Positions 1 to 8,349 of a stretch of DNA of 64,000 bases are shown here, piece after piece. Within the stretch, counting starts at the first letter, position 1. Each line of letters begins with the position of its first letter. The notes beneath the pieces were generated by a model that was not told the DNA's origin, did not search any database, and saw only the letters and a list, made by a program, of their open reading frames with translations. This DNA comes from Paenibacillus woosongensis. Its GTDB lineage: Bacteria; Bacillota; Bacilli; Paenibacillales; Paenibacillaceae. The stretch is from positions 2,542,001-2,606,000 of the forward strand of contig NZ_CP126084.1 of the NCBI RefSeq assembly GCF_030122845.1, in the 5' to 3' direction. Both the position numbers and the translations under genes were made by a program.

Positions 1-82
1 TTTTAATTTTTACAGTCTGGTCACTTCAAGGTATGAATTGTGATAAAATCCAATTGTAGAAACAGGAGGCTGATGTCCCGTT

Positions 83-892
83 ATGATGTTTATCCGCAAG
101 CTGTTCGTGTTTGCTTGGCTCCAAGCGCTATCCTGCATATTTCCGCTGATAATCTTCGGAGCCCTCGCTCTGACGAAAGTGATCCAGCTGCCGGCTCTTC
201 CGCGATATGACTGGATTTTGTTGATCTGCTTGCTCGCACAGGCAGGGATGATGATCAGCAAGCTGGAAACGCTGGATGAGCTGAAGGTCATTTGCATGTT
301 CCACATCATTGGCCTTGCACTCGAAATATTCAAAGTTCATATGGGCTCGTGGTCTTACCCGGAACCTGCATGGAGCAAGGTGTTCGGTGTCCCGCTATAC
401 AGCGGATTCATGTACGCCAGCGTCGCCAGCTACATATGCCAGGCCTGGAGACGGCTGCAGCTGCAAATTACGGGCTGGCCCAATTCGATTTACGCCGTTG
501 CCATCAGCACGGCAATCTATCTTAATTTTTTCACGCATCATTTTATCGGCGACTATCGCTGGATACTCATGCTGCTCCTGGTTGCCGTATTTTTCCGCTG
601 CACGGTATATTTTACGCTGGAAGAGCGCACCTTTCGAATGCCGCTGCTGATGTCATTTCTGCTGATCGGCTTCTTTATCTGGATTGCCGAGAATGTGACC
701 ACCTTCCTGGGAGCCTGGAAATACCCGAATCAGGAAGAGGTATGGCGGCTCGTTCATATCGGAAAAATCAGCTCATGGATGCTGCTCGTTGTGATCAGCA
801 TCATCATCGTTGCGCAGCTGAAGCATGTTAAAAAGGGAAGGAGCGACGCCCCGCAAGGCGTGTCCTCCGAAAAATGGGAGAGTCGCACATGA
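83..892 (+). CDS. DUF817 family integral membrane protein
   Basis: Predicted polytopic membrane protein of 269 residues with about seven or eight hydrophobic segments spread over the whole length. The pattern, including the middle stretch HMGSWSYPEPAW and the late motif FLGAWKYPNQ, matches DUF817 (B. subtilis YoaT-like), a family of unknown function. Start: GGAGG at 65-69 precedes the two adjacent ATGs at 83 and 86; the first is used here, though the spacing is long for either. The stop codon overlaps the start of the next gene as ATGA, so the two are probably translated together. The polar C-terminal tail (about the last 25 residues) should be cytoplasmic. No substrate can be deduced. The family call is fairly secure; the function is unknown. 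Confidence 0.8.
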   Translation: MMFIRKLFVFAWLQALSCIFPLIIFGALALTKVIQLPALPRYDWILLICLLAQAGMMISKLETLDELKVICMFHIIGLALEIFKVHMGSWSYPEPAWSKVFGVPLYSGFMYASVASYICQAWRRLQLQITGWPNSIYAVAISTAIYLNFFTHHFIGDYRWILMLLLVAVFFRCTVYFTLEERTFRMPLLMSFLLIGFFIWIAENVTTFLGAWKYPNQEEVWRLVHIGKISSWMLLVVISIIIVAQLKHVKKGRSDAPQGVSSEKWESRT

Positions 893-1287
893 ATAACTCA
901 AAAGGGATTTTCTATTATATTGCATGGATGATCGGCGCCTGTCTGCTTGTTTACTATAGCGGCAGCTTCTTCGCCATGATGGATCAACAGCGGACGATAC
1001 TTTACAAAACTGACAATATGCTGCTGGCCAACATGATTTACGCCTTCGCATTTGGCCTGTATTTAAGTCTGCTTAACGGATGGCCGGCCCGGCGAAAAAT
1101 GATTAAACCGCTGTTTTTCGGCGTGTTTTTGCCATGCTTTTTGATCTTGATTTATCCAATTGCCTCTTCATATATTAAAATTATCGCGATGGCCGAATAT
1201 TACCATTTGGTCCGGGAACGCGAATTTTTCTTCTTTGGTCTTATGAGCGGATTAACGCTGATGAAGAGCTTCTTTACGACCCGTTAA
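889..1287 (+). CDS. Small membrane protein coupled to the DUF817 gene
   Basis: A 132-residue hydrophobic protein with three to four predicted membrane helices. I do not recognise a family. The ATG at 889 overlaps the DUF817 stop (ATGA) and has a GGGAGAG ribosome binding site at 876-882, so I prefer it to the in-frame ATG at 874. The coupled arrangement suggests a two-component membrane unit with the DUF817 protein, but nothing in the sequence indicates a substrate or enzymatic activity. A run of four phenylalanines before the last helix (EFFFFGLM) and a basic loop (WPARRKMIK) fit a positive-inside topology. Confidence 0.7.
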   Translation: MNNSKGIFYYIAWMIGACLLVYYSGSFFAMMDQQRTILYKTDNMLLANMIYAFAFGLYLSLLNGWPARRKMIKPLFFGVFLPCFLILIYPIASSYIKIIAMAEYYHLVREREFFFFGLMSGLTLMKSFFTTR

Positions 1288-1311
1288 TATTTAAAGGAGG
1301 CTGTATTCGTT

Positions 1312-2058
1312 ATGTCATTTGCCAAACTCGTCGTATTAGTCACCGGTGCTGCGCAGGGAATTGGCCGTGGAATTGCGGAAGCTTACGCTTGCTGCGGCGC
1401 TGTCGTAATCCTGGCCGATCTGCCGTCCTCGGCTGGGGAGCAATCGGCTGAGGAAATAAGGCAAAAGGGGGGACAAGCCGAATTCATCTCTTGCGATGTC
1501 CGCAGCGAACGGGACATATCCGGCATAATGAAGCAGGTTGAACATACATATGGCAGAATTGATATCGTCATTAACAATGCAGGGGTGTCCCGGTTCAAAT
1601 CGCCCTTTGAGCTGACGGTGGATGAATGGGATGATGTGCTGAATACAAATGTGCGCAGCTGCTTTCTCGTAACGCGGGAGGCGGCAAAATTGATGAAACA
1701 GCATGGCGGCGGATCGGTCGTCAATATTTCCTCGACCCGCTCCTTCATGTCCGAACCGAACTCCGAGGCATATGCCGCCTCGAAAGGGGCCATCGTATCG
1801 CTAAGCCACGCGATGGCGATGTCGCTCGGCCCTGACGGGATACGAGTGAATTGCATCAGCCCCGGATGGATAGAAACGGGGAAATACGAGGAGCTCCGCG
1901 AGACCGATCATAGCCAGCATCCGGCGGGCCGGGTAGGCAAACCCGAGGATATCGCCCGGGCTTGTCTCTATTTAACAGATCCGGCTAATGATTTCGTGAC
2001 CGGCATCCATCTCGTCGTCGACGGCGGAATGACCCGAAAAATGATTTATGAAGATTAG
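1312..2058 (+). CDS. SDR family NAD(P)-dependent oxidoreductase
   Basis: Classical short-chain dehydrogenase/reductase of 248 residues, the usual length. The nucleotide-binding motif TGAAQGIG lies at residues 11-18, NNAG at 88-91, the catalytic Ser near 140-141, and YxxxK as Tyr154/Lys158; SPGW follows the catalytic region. An Asp after the second strand (ILADLP, residue 36) suggests NAD rather than NADP. The closest general type is the glucose-1-dehydrogenase / 3-oxoacyl-ACP-reductase-like group, and the substrate is not predictable. AAAGGAGG at 1293-1300 supports the start. The last codons overlap the convergent chrA gene by four bases. Confidence 0.9.
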   Translation: MSFAKLVVLVTGAAQGIGRGIAEAYACCGAVVILADLPSSAGEQSAEEIRQKGGQAEFISCDVRSERDISGIMKQVEHTYGRIDIVINNAGVSRFKSPFELTVDEWDDVLNTNVRSCFLVTREAAKLMKQHGGGSVVNISSTRSFMSEPNSEAYAASKGAIVSLSHAMAMSLGPDGIRVNCISPGWIETGKYEELRETDHSQHPAGRVGKPEDIARACLYLTDPANDFVTGIHLVVDGGMTRKMIYED

Positions 2059-3293
2059 ACGAACAATTGCGCAAGCATGCCTGCTGCCGCGCCTGCGATA
2101 ACCGCACTCCACGGCGGCAGCTTCCAGAACACCAGCATCGCGAACAAGCAAAGCACGATAACGAAGTCCGCCGTGCCGCGAACAGCGCCGGTCCAAATGG
2201 GATCGTACAGCGCAGCCAGTAATATTCCTACCACTGCTGCATGGATACCCTGCAGCGCCCGCTGCATAGTTATGCTCCGGCTTAGCCGATCCCACAGGGG
2301 CAGAACGCCTGCGACCAGCAGAAAGGCTGGCAGGAAGATGGCGATTGTCGCTAATGCCAGACCCGGCACTCCTCCAAATATGGCGCCTAAATAGGAGGCA
2401 AAGGTAAAGAGCGGCCCAGGAACGGCCTGAGCAGCGCCGTACCCGGCGATGAAATCGGACTGGCTGACCCAGCCGTGTGCGACGACTTCTTCTTGCAGCA
2501 GCGGAAGCACCACATGTCCTCCACCGAAGACGAGGGAACCGGCCCGGTAGAAGCCGTCGACCAGGGAAAGCCATCCGCCGTTTGACCATTGGCTGAACAA
2601 GGGGAGAAGCAGGAGCAATGCGAAATAGAATCCTAGATAGATGAAGGACTGCCTGCAGCTATGAGCATCCCGCGAACTTGCCGCGGCAGCTGGCTTTACG
2701 GATTCCGCAGCCGCTTCATGGCGATACATGATGAGCCCCAGTAATGCCGCCGCGGCGATAACGCCTACTTGGCTATACGTGCCTGGCCAGAGCAGCACAA
2801 CCGCTGCTGCACCAACAGCGACGCCGGCCTGCTTTCGGGTTGTGGCTAGCTTTGTCCCCATGCTCCATACAGCCTGGGCGACGATGGCCACGGCGGTCAG
2901 CTTCAATCCGTGCAGCCAAGGTGCTTCGCCGACATTCATGCGCTGCACGATGATAGCGAACAGTCCTAACAGGAGGATGGATGGCAGTGTAAACCCAACC
3001 CAGGCTGCTATGGCTCCCATCAACCCGGCGCAGCGCAGGCCGACTCCGATCCCGACTTGGCTGCTGGCCGGTCCGGGAAGGAACTGGCATAAGGCAACCA
3101 AATCAGCGTAGGCTTTCTCTTCCATCCATTTGCGGCGGACGACATATTCCTGATGGAAGTACCCCAGGTGCGCAACAGGACCGCCAAAGGAGGTCAGCCC
3201 CAATTTGGCTGAAGCGAGGAAAATATCAAGCACGGTAATGCGTGGCAGAGACTGGGCGGCAGTCTCTTTTTTTACTGTATTTTTTGTATTCAT
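2055..3293 (-). CDS. chrA: Chromate transporter ChrA (two-domain)
   Basis: Membrane transporter of the CHR family, about 412 residues, the long form made of two homologous halves. The N-terminal half carries the family signature LTSFGGPVAHLGYFHQE and QFLPGPASSQ; the second half repeats it as LVFGGGHVVLPLLQEE and QAVPGPLFTFASYLGA. About ten to twelve hydrophobic segments are visible. Known members export chromate, probably driven by the proton gradient or by sulfate exchange. The gene stands alone, convergent with the SDR gene and without a neighbouring chrB-type regulator, so its actual substrate and regulation are inferred from family only. An inverted repeat AGGT-N6-ACCT lies about 70 bases upstream of the start. 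Confidence 0.92.
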   Translation of the reverse strand: MNTKNTVKKETAAQSLPRITVLDIFLASAKLGLTSFGGPVAHLGYFHQEYVVRRKWMEEKAYADLVALCQFLPGPASSQVGIGVGLRCAGLMGAIAAWVGFTLPSILLLGLFAIIVQRMNVGEAPWLHGLKLTAVAIVAQAVWSMGTKLATTRKQAGVAVGAAAVVLLWPGTYSQVGVIAAAALLGLIMYRHEAAAESVKPAAAASSRDAHSCRQSFIYLGFYFALLLLLPLFSQWSNGGWLSLVDGFYRAGSLVFGGGHVVLPLLQEEVVAHGWVSQSDFIAGYGAAQAVPGPLFTFASYLGAIFGGVPGLALATIAIFLPAFLLVAGVLPLWDRLSRSITMQRALQGIHAAVVGILLAALYDPIWTGAVRGTADFVIVLCLFAMLVFWKLPPWSAVIAGAAAGMLAQLFV

Positions 3294-3465
3294 AGCATGT
3301 CATGTTCCTTTCAAAGTGTGGTGCCTAGAGAACCCGGCCTGTTTCAACCGTTCGTCTACATTATCATAGGTCTGTTAACCTAGCGTAAAATACGAGAAAA
3401 CGCTGTGTAAGGCGGCTAGTTTATTTGCCGGGTAAAAGCAGCTATACTGGATAACATGATGATGT

Positions 3466-3512
3466 AAAAGAGGCTGTTCCTAGGCAGATAGTGCCAGGGA
3501 GGCCTCTTTTTT
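3466..3512. terminator. Hairpin with T-run
   Basis: AAAAGAGGC at 3466-3474 pairs with GCCTCTTTT near 3502-3510 and is followed by more T. It lies between the chrA start and the OpuC remnant with no gene directly to its left reading rightward, so it may be left over from a deleted gene. Confidence 0.5.
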
Positions 3513-3545
3513 GTTGGAGTAAGCCCATTTTTTAACATACAACTT

Positions 3546-4307
3546 ATGAAGATGACTAACCGTCTGATTCCGCACACATCAGGCAAAATATACGTCCAGG
3601 GCAAGGATATTACGCAGGAAAACCCCGTAACGCTGCGCAATAACATCGGCTACGTCATTCAGCAAATCGGACTGTTCCCCCATTACACCATCGAAGACAA
3701 ACAACTGTCCGGCGGCCAGCAGCAGCGGGTTGGCGTAGCGAGAGCCTTAGCGGCCGATCCGGACATTATCCTGATGGATGAGCCGTTCGGCATTAATAAC
3801 ACATACACACTGGCGGTAACACGGGAGACTGCAGAACGGCACAACCTTGAGACCTTCAGCGATTTGGCAAAGGTAGCCGAGGACATGATTCTTGGCGTAG
3901 AATTCGAATTTCTTGATCGGGACGACGGCTTTCCGGGAATTCAGAAGCTGTACGGCATGAAAATCAAGCAGAAAAAGGGGGTGGACCACGTCATTATGTA
4001 TCAGTCGATCGCCAGTGGAGAGACGGATGTGACGTATGCATATGCCACCGATGCGCAAATCAAGGTGCATGATCTAGTCATTTTGCGGGATGACAAAGAA
4101 TTTTTTCCGCCATATGATGCCGGACCGGTCATCCGTAAAGCGACCTTGGAGCAATATCCTGAATTAGAAGAGGTGTTGAATCTAATGAGCGGTTTGATCA
4201 GCGACGAGGAGATGCAGAAGCTGAATGCGGACGTCGATGTGGAAGGGCTGAAGGAGGAAGAGGTCGCACGCCAATTTTTGATTGAAAAAGGGTTGATAGA
4301 AGGCTAG
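3546..4307 (+). pseudogene. In-frame fusion remnant of an OpuC-type osmoprotectant ABC transporter
   Basis: A 253-residue open frame stitched together from pieces of two proteins. Residues 1-48 match the part of an OpuCA-type glycine betaine/choline ATPase just after Walker A (KMTNRLI...NIGYVIQQIGLFPH). A gap follows, then the ABC signature LSGGQQQRVG and Walker B IILMDEPFG. Immediately after that, near residue 83, the sequence turns into the C-terminal half of the cognate periplasmic-type binding protein (ETFSDLAKVAEDMILGVEFEFLDR through the end). Walker A, the rest of the ATPase, any permease and the lipoprotein N-terminus are missing, and no ribosome binding site precedes the first ATG. 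The gene therefore looks like the product of at least two or three internal deletions that happen to preserve frame. It could hardly bind ATP; whether any protein is made is unknown. Confidence 0.85.
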
Positions 4308-4311
4308 TATA

Positions 4312-4415
4312 TATAGTATTAAATATTTGTACGGATAGGAGTATACGATGAGACCGATTTAACTATGAACTGTAAGCTGCAGCATTCAAGCTGATCATAA
4401 AAATTTAATACTATA
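4312..4415. repeat. 13-bp perfect inverted repeat flanking 78 bp
   Basis: TATAGTATTAAAT at 4312-4324 is the exact reverse complement of the bases at 4403-4415. It lies between the OpuC remnant and the MFS gene. It may be the ends of a tiny non-autonomous element, a deletion scar or a regulatory stem; nothing inside encodes a credible product. Confidence 0.5.
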
Positions 4416-4436
4416 GAACACGGAGGCTTACGGTTC

Positions 4437-5741
4437 ATGTTCAAGAAGTCTTTTTATTACTTGTGGGGCTCGCAGGCGCTGTCTAATACGGTAGATGTCT
4501 TCTACCTGGTCGCGCTGATGACATTCGTGCTGAGCACTACGAACTCGATCATGTTTGCGACCCTGGTTCCTTTCATCCGGGTAACAGCCCAGTTAACGAG
4601 CGGATTTCTTGCCCCGCTGATGGTTGCGAATTATCGACTGCCCTTTCTGCTGACAATATCGCAGAGCGGGCAGTTTCTCTTGTTTAGTCTGCTGGCTTTC
4701 TATCTCTCACCCTGGATTGGGGGAAACAGTTTCCTGTTGATCTACGGTATTATTGCCTGCATTTCTTTCTTGGACGGCTGGACAACTCCCGCGCGAAATG
4801 CGCTCGTTCCGCGTCTTGTGTCAGACGAGGTACTGATGAAGGCCAATGGAATGGTGGCTACAACTGATCAGGTCGTTCAGTTTGCGGGTTGGGCGTTAAG
4901 CGGGTTGATGGTCGCGAAGCTGGGGGCTTTTCCGGTACTGGTTATCGTTGCCGCCGGTTATGGATTGGCCATGCTTGTGACCTTCTGGATTGAAGATCCG
5001 CTAGAACCGCAAAGGCGGGGAATATGGGATTGGCGGACTGCCTCAAAACAAGGCTATATGGCGATGAAGGAGGCGCAGACAGCGAGTGATCCGAGCAGCG
5101 AAATCAGGTCGCCTTCCCACTGGGATACGCTTAAGGAAGGCTGGGTGCTAATCTGGAAATCGCCGAGGCTGCGGGCTTTAACGGTGATGGACGTGACGGA
5201 TATGTTCGGAGGCTCTGTGTGGGCCGGAGCGTTCATGCTTGTCTTCGTCAAGGAAGTATTGCTGAGGGATGAGCAGTGGTGGGGTTATATCAATGCGAGT
5301 TATTTTGCCGGCGCCGTGATTGGCGGACTGCTTGTCGTGGCGTTCGTTGGGCGTTTGGAGAAGAGGATATTTGCGGCAATGCTCGCAGGGATGCTGGGCT
5401 ATGCACTGCTGACGACTCTGTTTGCGGTCAATTCCTATGCGCCGCTTGCGCTGCTCCTCGTTCTGCTGACCGGCCCGACGACAGAGCTTGCTGCGGTATC
5501 CCGCCGGACATTGATACAGCGAAGCGCAAGCAAGGAACGGCTGCCCCAGATTTTTTCGGCGCAAGCGACGTTGCTAAATACCGTTTTTGGCATATCGCTG
5601 CTCGCAATGAGCGGCATCGCCGAGTGGCTTGGGATCGTAAATATGTATTTGTTCGCCGCCGGTATTACATTACTTGCGATATGCACAGGCATAGTCAATC
5701 GAAGCTCCTTCCGAGAGGAAGTTCATATCGTGGAACCTTAG
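4437..5741 (+). CDS. MFS transporter, drug/siderophore exporter-like
   Basis: A 434-residue permease with about twelve membrane segments and a cytoplasmic loop of roughly 60 polar residues in the middle (from WIEDPLEPQRRG to SPSHWDTLKEGWVLIWKSPRLRALT). The arrangement and the motifs DGWTTPARNALVPRLV and GPTTELAAVSRRTLIQ match the MFS group that includes enterobactin-exporter-like and macrolide-efflux-like proteins (COG2814/MFS_3 type). Such proteins export small molecules by proton antiport. GGAGG at 4422-4426 precedes the ATG. A terminator follows directly. The substrate cannot be told from the sequence. Confidence 0.85.
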   Translation: MFKKSFYYLWGSQALSNTVDVFYLVALMTFVLSTTNSIMFATLVPFIRVTAQLTSGFLAPLMVANYRLPFLLTISQSGQFLLFSLLAFYLSPWIGGNSFLLIYGIIACISFLDGWTTPARNALVPRLVSDEVLMKANGMVATTDQVVQFAGWALSGLMVAKLGAFPVLVIVAAGYGLAMLVTFWIEDPLEPQRRGIWDWRTASKQGYMAMKEAQTASDPSSEIRSPSHWDTLKEGWVLIWKSPRLRALTVMDVTDMFGGSVWAGAFMLVFVKEVLLRDEQWWGYINASYFAGAVIGGLLVVAFVGRLEKRIFAAMLAGMLGYALLTTLFAVNSYAPLALLLVLLTGPTTELAAVSRRTLIQRSASKERLPQIFSAQATLLNTVFGISLLAMSGIAEWLGIVNMYLFAAGITLLAICTGIVNRSSFREEVHIVEP

Positions 5742-5745
5742 TAGA

Positions 5746-5772
5746 AAGAGGCGCCTAATAGGCGACTTTTTT
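5746..5772 (+). terminator. Intrinsic terminator after the MFS gene
   Basis: Stem CGCCT-AAT-AGGCG, extended by AGAG/CTTT pairing across one mismatch, then a run of six T. Confidence 0.75.
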
Positions 5773-5809
5773 AATTGGATGGAAGAAAGTTCATATAAGC
5801 CACTAAATA

Positions 5810-5849
5810 TATATAATCAATTGATTATATAATTGTTCGATTATATAAT
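5810..5849 (+). promoter_or_regulatory. ars promoter with ArsR operator palindrome
   Basis: A perfect 22-bp palindrome (5810-5831, centred on ATCAATTGAT) overlaps a good -35 box TTGATT (5821-5826). After a 17-base spacer comes a consensus -10 TATAAT (5844-5849). A further ATTGTTCGATTATATA partial repeat fills the spacer. The position over the promoter directly upstream of arsR is what is expected for repression by an ArsR/SmtB dimer released by arsenite. Confidence 0.8.
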
Positions 5850-5891
5850 ATAATCTATCAAAATATATTCTAAGGGAGGAGGGGCTGCCCG

Positions 5892-6206
5892 ATGGAAGAG
5901 ATCATTCGGGATTTGAAGCTGCTGGCCGACAGGACGCGCTTGACACTTCTGGCCATCTTGAGGGAAGGGGAACGCTGCGTATGTGATCTGGTCGATGCAC
6001 TGCAGACGACGCAGCCGAACGTCAGCCAGCATTTGCGCAAGCTGAAGGAGGCAGGTCTGGTCATTGAAGATAAACGCGGATCATGGGTCTATTATGATTT
6101 GACACTTGAGGGCAAGCCGCATGTCCAGGCTCTGATGGAGCATGTTCCTGTACCTGTGGAACAACTGGAATGGATGAAGAAATGCTCAACGAACAACTGC
6201 TGCTGA
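5892..6206 (+). CDS. arsR: ArsR/SmtB-family arsenic-responsive repressor
   Basis: A 104-residue winged-helix repressor. The arsenite-binding motif is visible as CVCDL (Cys29, Cys31), followed by the recognition helix region [19 protein letters not shown] and the wing [11 protein letters not shown]. The C-terminus carries an unusual cluster KKCSTNNCC, giving three further cysteines that could add metalloid ligands. It should bind the palindrome upstream and derepress the operon when As(III) or Sb(III) binds. GGGAGGAGGGG at 5874-5884 supports the start. arsB follows after 16 bases, so the two are cotranscribed. Confidence 0.93.
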   Translation: MEEIIRDLKLLADRTRLTLLAILREGERCVCDLVDALQTTQPNVSQHLRKLKEAGLVIEDKRGSWVYYDLTLEGKPHVQALMEHVPVPVEQLEWMKKCSTNNCC

Positions 6207-6222
6207 TGGAAGAGGAGAACGG

Positions 6223-7515
6223 ATGATATACATTGCTTTTAGCATATTTGCGCTTACATTAACGATGGTTATATGGCAGCCCAGAGGGCTTGGCATCGGC
6301 TGGTCGGCGATGGGGGGCGCCATACTGGCATTGCTGTTTGGCGTGGTTGGCTTTCAAGACGTGCTTGATGTCACAGCTATCGTATGGAATGCCACACTCG
6401 CTTTTATTGCGATTATAGTAATTTCTATATTGCTGGACGAAATCGGATTTTTTGAATGGGCTGCGCTGCACATGTCCAGGCTGGCGAACGGCAGCGGAAA
6501 ATTGATGTTCATCTATGTTATTCTGCTTGGTGCGCTGGTCGCCGCTTTATTCGCCAATGATGGAGCTGCCCTAATCCTTACACCGATCGTATTGGCCATG
6601 GTCAGGGCGCTCAAGTTCGAGGACCGCATGGTCCTGCCATTTATTATGGCGAGCGGTTTTATTGCGGACACGGCCTCGCTGCCGCTTATTGTGAGCAACC
6701 TGGTCAATATCGTGTCAGCGGATTACTTTGGAATCGGGTTCGGCGCCTATTTTATCAAAATGATCATACCAAATTTATTTTCGATTAGTGCCAGCGTGCT
6801 CGTGCTGTACCTGTTCTACCGCAAACAAATTCCGGGCCATTATGACGAGGCACAGCTCAAGGAGCCAAAGGAAGCGATCCGGGATCCCCGGATGTTCCGG
6901 TTATCCTGGCTTATCCTTGTTCTGCTGCTGGCGGCGTATTTATCCAGCGAATTTATCGGCATTCCTGTTTCGGCGGCGGCGGGGGCAGTGGCGGTCATAT
7001 TTATTATTGCTGCCCGGCAGAGCCCGGCAATACGGACATCCAAAGTCATCAAAGAAGCGCCTTGGTCCATTGTCGTCTTTTCCATCGGAATGTATGTCGT
7101 CGTATATGGGCTTCGCAACGCCGGATTAACCGATCAGCTCGGAAGCTGGATCCAGGCCATTGCGGGTCACGGGCTATACGCAGCCACGTTAGGCATGGGT
7201 CTGCTGGCGGCGCTGCTGTCATCGATAATGAATAATCTGCCTACGGTCATGATTGGCGCATTAGCAATAGATAGTACGAGTACAGCGGGGGTCATGAGAG
7301 AAGCACTTATATACGCGAACGTGATCGGCTCGGATCTCGGTCCGAAAATAACACCGATCGGCTCCCTGGCTACTTTGCTGTGGCTGCATGTGCTGTCCAA
7401 AAAGGGCATCAAAATTACATGGGGCGAGTATTTCCGGACCGGAATTATTCTTACGATACCAACGCTAGTCATTACGTTAACCGGACTCTATTTATGGCTT
7501 TTATTGCGGCTTTAG
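6223..7515 (+). CDS. arsB: Arsenite efflux permease ArsB
   Basis: Inner-membrane permease of 430 residues with about eleven to twelve helices, of the ArsB/NhaD (ion transporter superfamily) type. Characteristic stretches are [44 protein letters not shown] and [14 protein letters not shown], followed by [23 protein letters not shown]. It exports arsenite and antimonite by proton antiport. It is in operon with arsR. The last two codons and the stop (CGG CTT TAG, 7507-7515) fall inside the block shared with the second IS copy, so the insertion sequence probably supplies the end of the protein. It is full length otherwise and likely functional. Confidence 0.93.
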   Translation: MIYIAFSIFALTLTMVIWQPRGLGIGWSAMGGAILALLFGVVGFQDVLDVTAIVWNATLAFIAIIVISILLDEIGFFEWAALHMSRLANGSGKLMFIYVILLGALVAALFANDGAALILTPIVLAMVRALKFEDRMVLPFIMASGFIADTASLPLIVSNLVNIVSADYFGIGFGAYFIKMIIPNLFSISASVLVLYLFYRKQIPGHYDEAQLKEPKEAIRDPRMFRLSWLILVLLLAAYLSSEFIGIPVSAAAGAVAVIFIIAARQSPAIRTSKVIKEAPWSIVVFSIGMYVVVYGLRNAGLTDQLGSWIQAIAGHGLYAATLGMGLLAALLSSIMNNLPTVMIGALAIDSTSTAGVMREALIYANVIGSDLGPKITPIGSLATLLWLHVLSKKGIKITWGEYFRTGIILTIPTLVITLTGLYLWLLLRL

Positions 7516-7590
7516 CCAGTTGAGCTCGCGAAGCGTGCGAAACAAAAAACCACCCGCTATGCGGGTGGAGGGAACCAAGGTTTGACCAAC

Positions 7591-7647
7591 AAGACCATTC
7601 CCATAAAATTGAGATGTTCAGGCTCAATTCAAGAAAGGAATGGTCTT
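7591..7647 (+). promoter_or_regulatory. Long hairpin hiding the tnpA ribosome binding site
   Basis: AAGACCATTCC (7591-7601) pairs with GGAATGGTCTT (7637-7647), and inside it AATTGAG (7607-7613) pairs with CTCAATT (7623-7629). The right arm contains the AAAGGAATGG ribosome binding site just before the tnpA ATG at 7650. In IS200 a comparable 5' UTR stem is known to block transposase translation. The same structure is at 10521-10577 in copy 2. Confidence 0.75.
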
Positions 7648-7649
7648 AG

Positions 7650-8123
7650 ATGGCAAACAAGAGCTATAGTTTAGCTCACACGAAGTGGATGTGCAAATAC
7701 CATATCGTGTTTACCCCGAAGTATAGACGGAAAGAGATCTATAATCAAGTGAGGAAAAACTTGATCGAAATATTTAAGCGTCTGTGTAAATACAAGGGAG
7801 TGGAGATAATAGAAGGCCACATGATGCCCGATCATGTACATATGCTAGTGGCAATTCCTCCCAAAATCTCAGTATCCTCATTTATGGGGTATTTGAAGGG
7901 AAAGAGCTCACTAATGATATTCGAAAAGCATGCTAGCTTGAAGTATAAATATAGCAATCGAAAATTTTGGGCGGAGGGATACTACGTCAGCACAGTAGGC
8001 TTAAATGAGGCCACCGTCGCTAAATATATCCGCGAACAGGAAGCACATGACCAGGCAATTGACAAACTGAGTGAGAAAGAGTATGAAGATCCGTTCAACA
8101 GAAACGGCGGCAAGAAAAAGTAA
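7650..8123 (+). CDS. tnpA: IS200/IS605-family transposase TnpA (copy 1)
   Basis: A 157-residue Y1 HUH single-strand transposase, the normal length. The HUH motif is His62-Val-His64 in MMPDHVHMLV and the catalytic tyrosine is Tyr125 in ATVAKYIREQE. The N-terminus (HTKWMCKYHIVFTPKYRRK) is typical. There is no tnpB next to it, so this is an IS200-type element. All catalytic residues are present and the frame is intact, so the element is probably still mobile. It differs from copy 2 at Tyr112 (Cys there) and at the two residues GG/SA before the C-terminal KKK. Confidence 0.95.
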   Translation: MANKSYSLAHTKWMCKYHIVFTPKYRRKEIYNQVRKNLIEIFKRLCKYKGVEIIEGHMMPDHVHMLVAIPPKISVSSFMGYLKGKSSLMIFEKHASLKYKYSNRKFWAEGYYVSTVGLNEATVAKYIREQEAHDQAIDKLSEKEYEDPFNRNGGKKK

Positions 8124-8320
8124 ACCAGTTTAACTGGTAAGTGAAGGTGACAAATTACACTGAGCCTGAACAATTTAATTGTCAGGCTAGTGTCTTTAGG
8201 CGCAGTTTGGCAACAAGGGGTTATACCCCCAAGAGCAAACCACCCGTTGGACGGGTGGTTATAATTTCTAAGCAAACTATACAGCTCTTTGCCTCTATAA
8301 AATGCAAAAAGCATTCGGGC

Positions 8321-8349
8321 TCGCCTCCCGGCGAGGGCCGGGGGGGGGG
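8321..8349. other. GC-rich hairpin plus ten-G run at a gene break point
   Basis: CTCGCC-TCCC-GGCGAG forms a tight hairpin, followed by GGCC and ten consecutive G (8340-8349). This occurs exactly where the leftward OB-fold reading frame loses similarity. The composition differs strongly from the AT-rich flanks. It may be the junction of a deleted or inserted element, or a slippage-prone tract. Confidence 0.55.

Larger units (their letters stand above)
7507..8262 (+). mobile_element. IS200-type insertion sequence, copy 1
   Basis: About 756 bp, nearly identical to 10436-11191. Limits are where the two copies stop matching. It has the IS200/IS605 layout: no terminal inverted repeats and no target duplication, a subterminal left hairpin (CCACCCGC/GCGGGTGG, 7550-7568) and a right hairpin (AACCACCCGT/ACGGGTGGTT, 8238-8260), with one transposase gene between. 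The left and right hairpins share the CCACCCG stem, as expected for recognition by one TnpA. It sits at the very end of arsB and separates it from arsC. Confidence 0.88.

Noticed and set aside
4349..4363. AGGAG followed by ATG AGA CCG ATT TAA as a leader peptide
   Set aside because: A four-codon peptide without attenuator features or biosynthetic gene after it; chance occurrence is likely.
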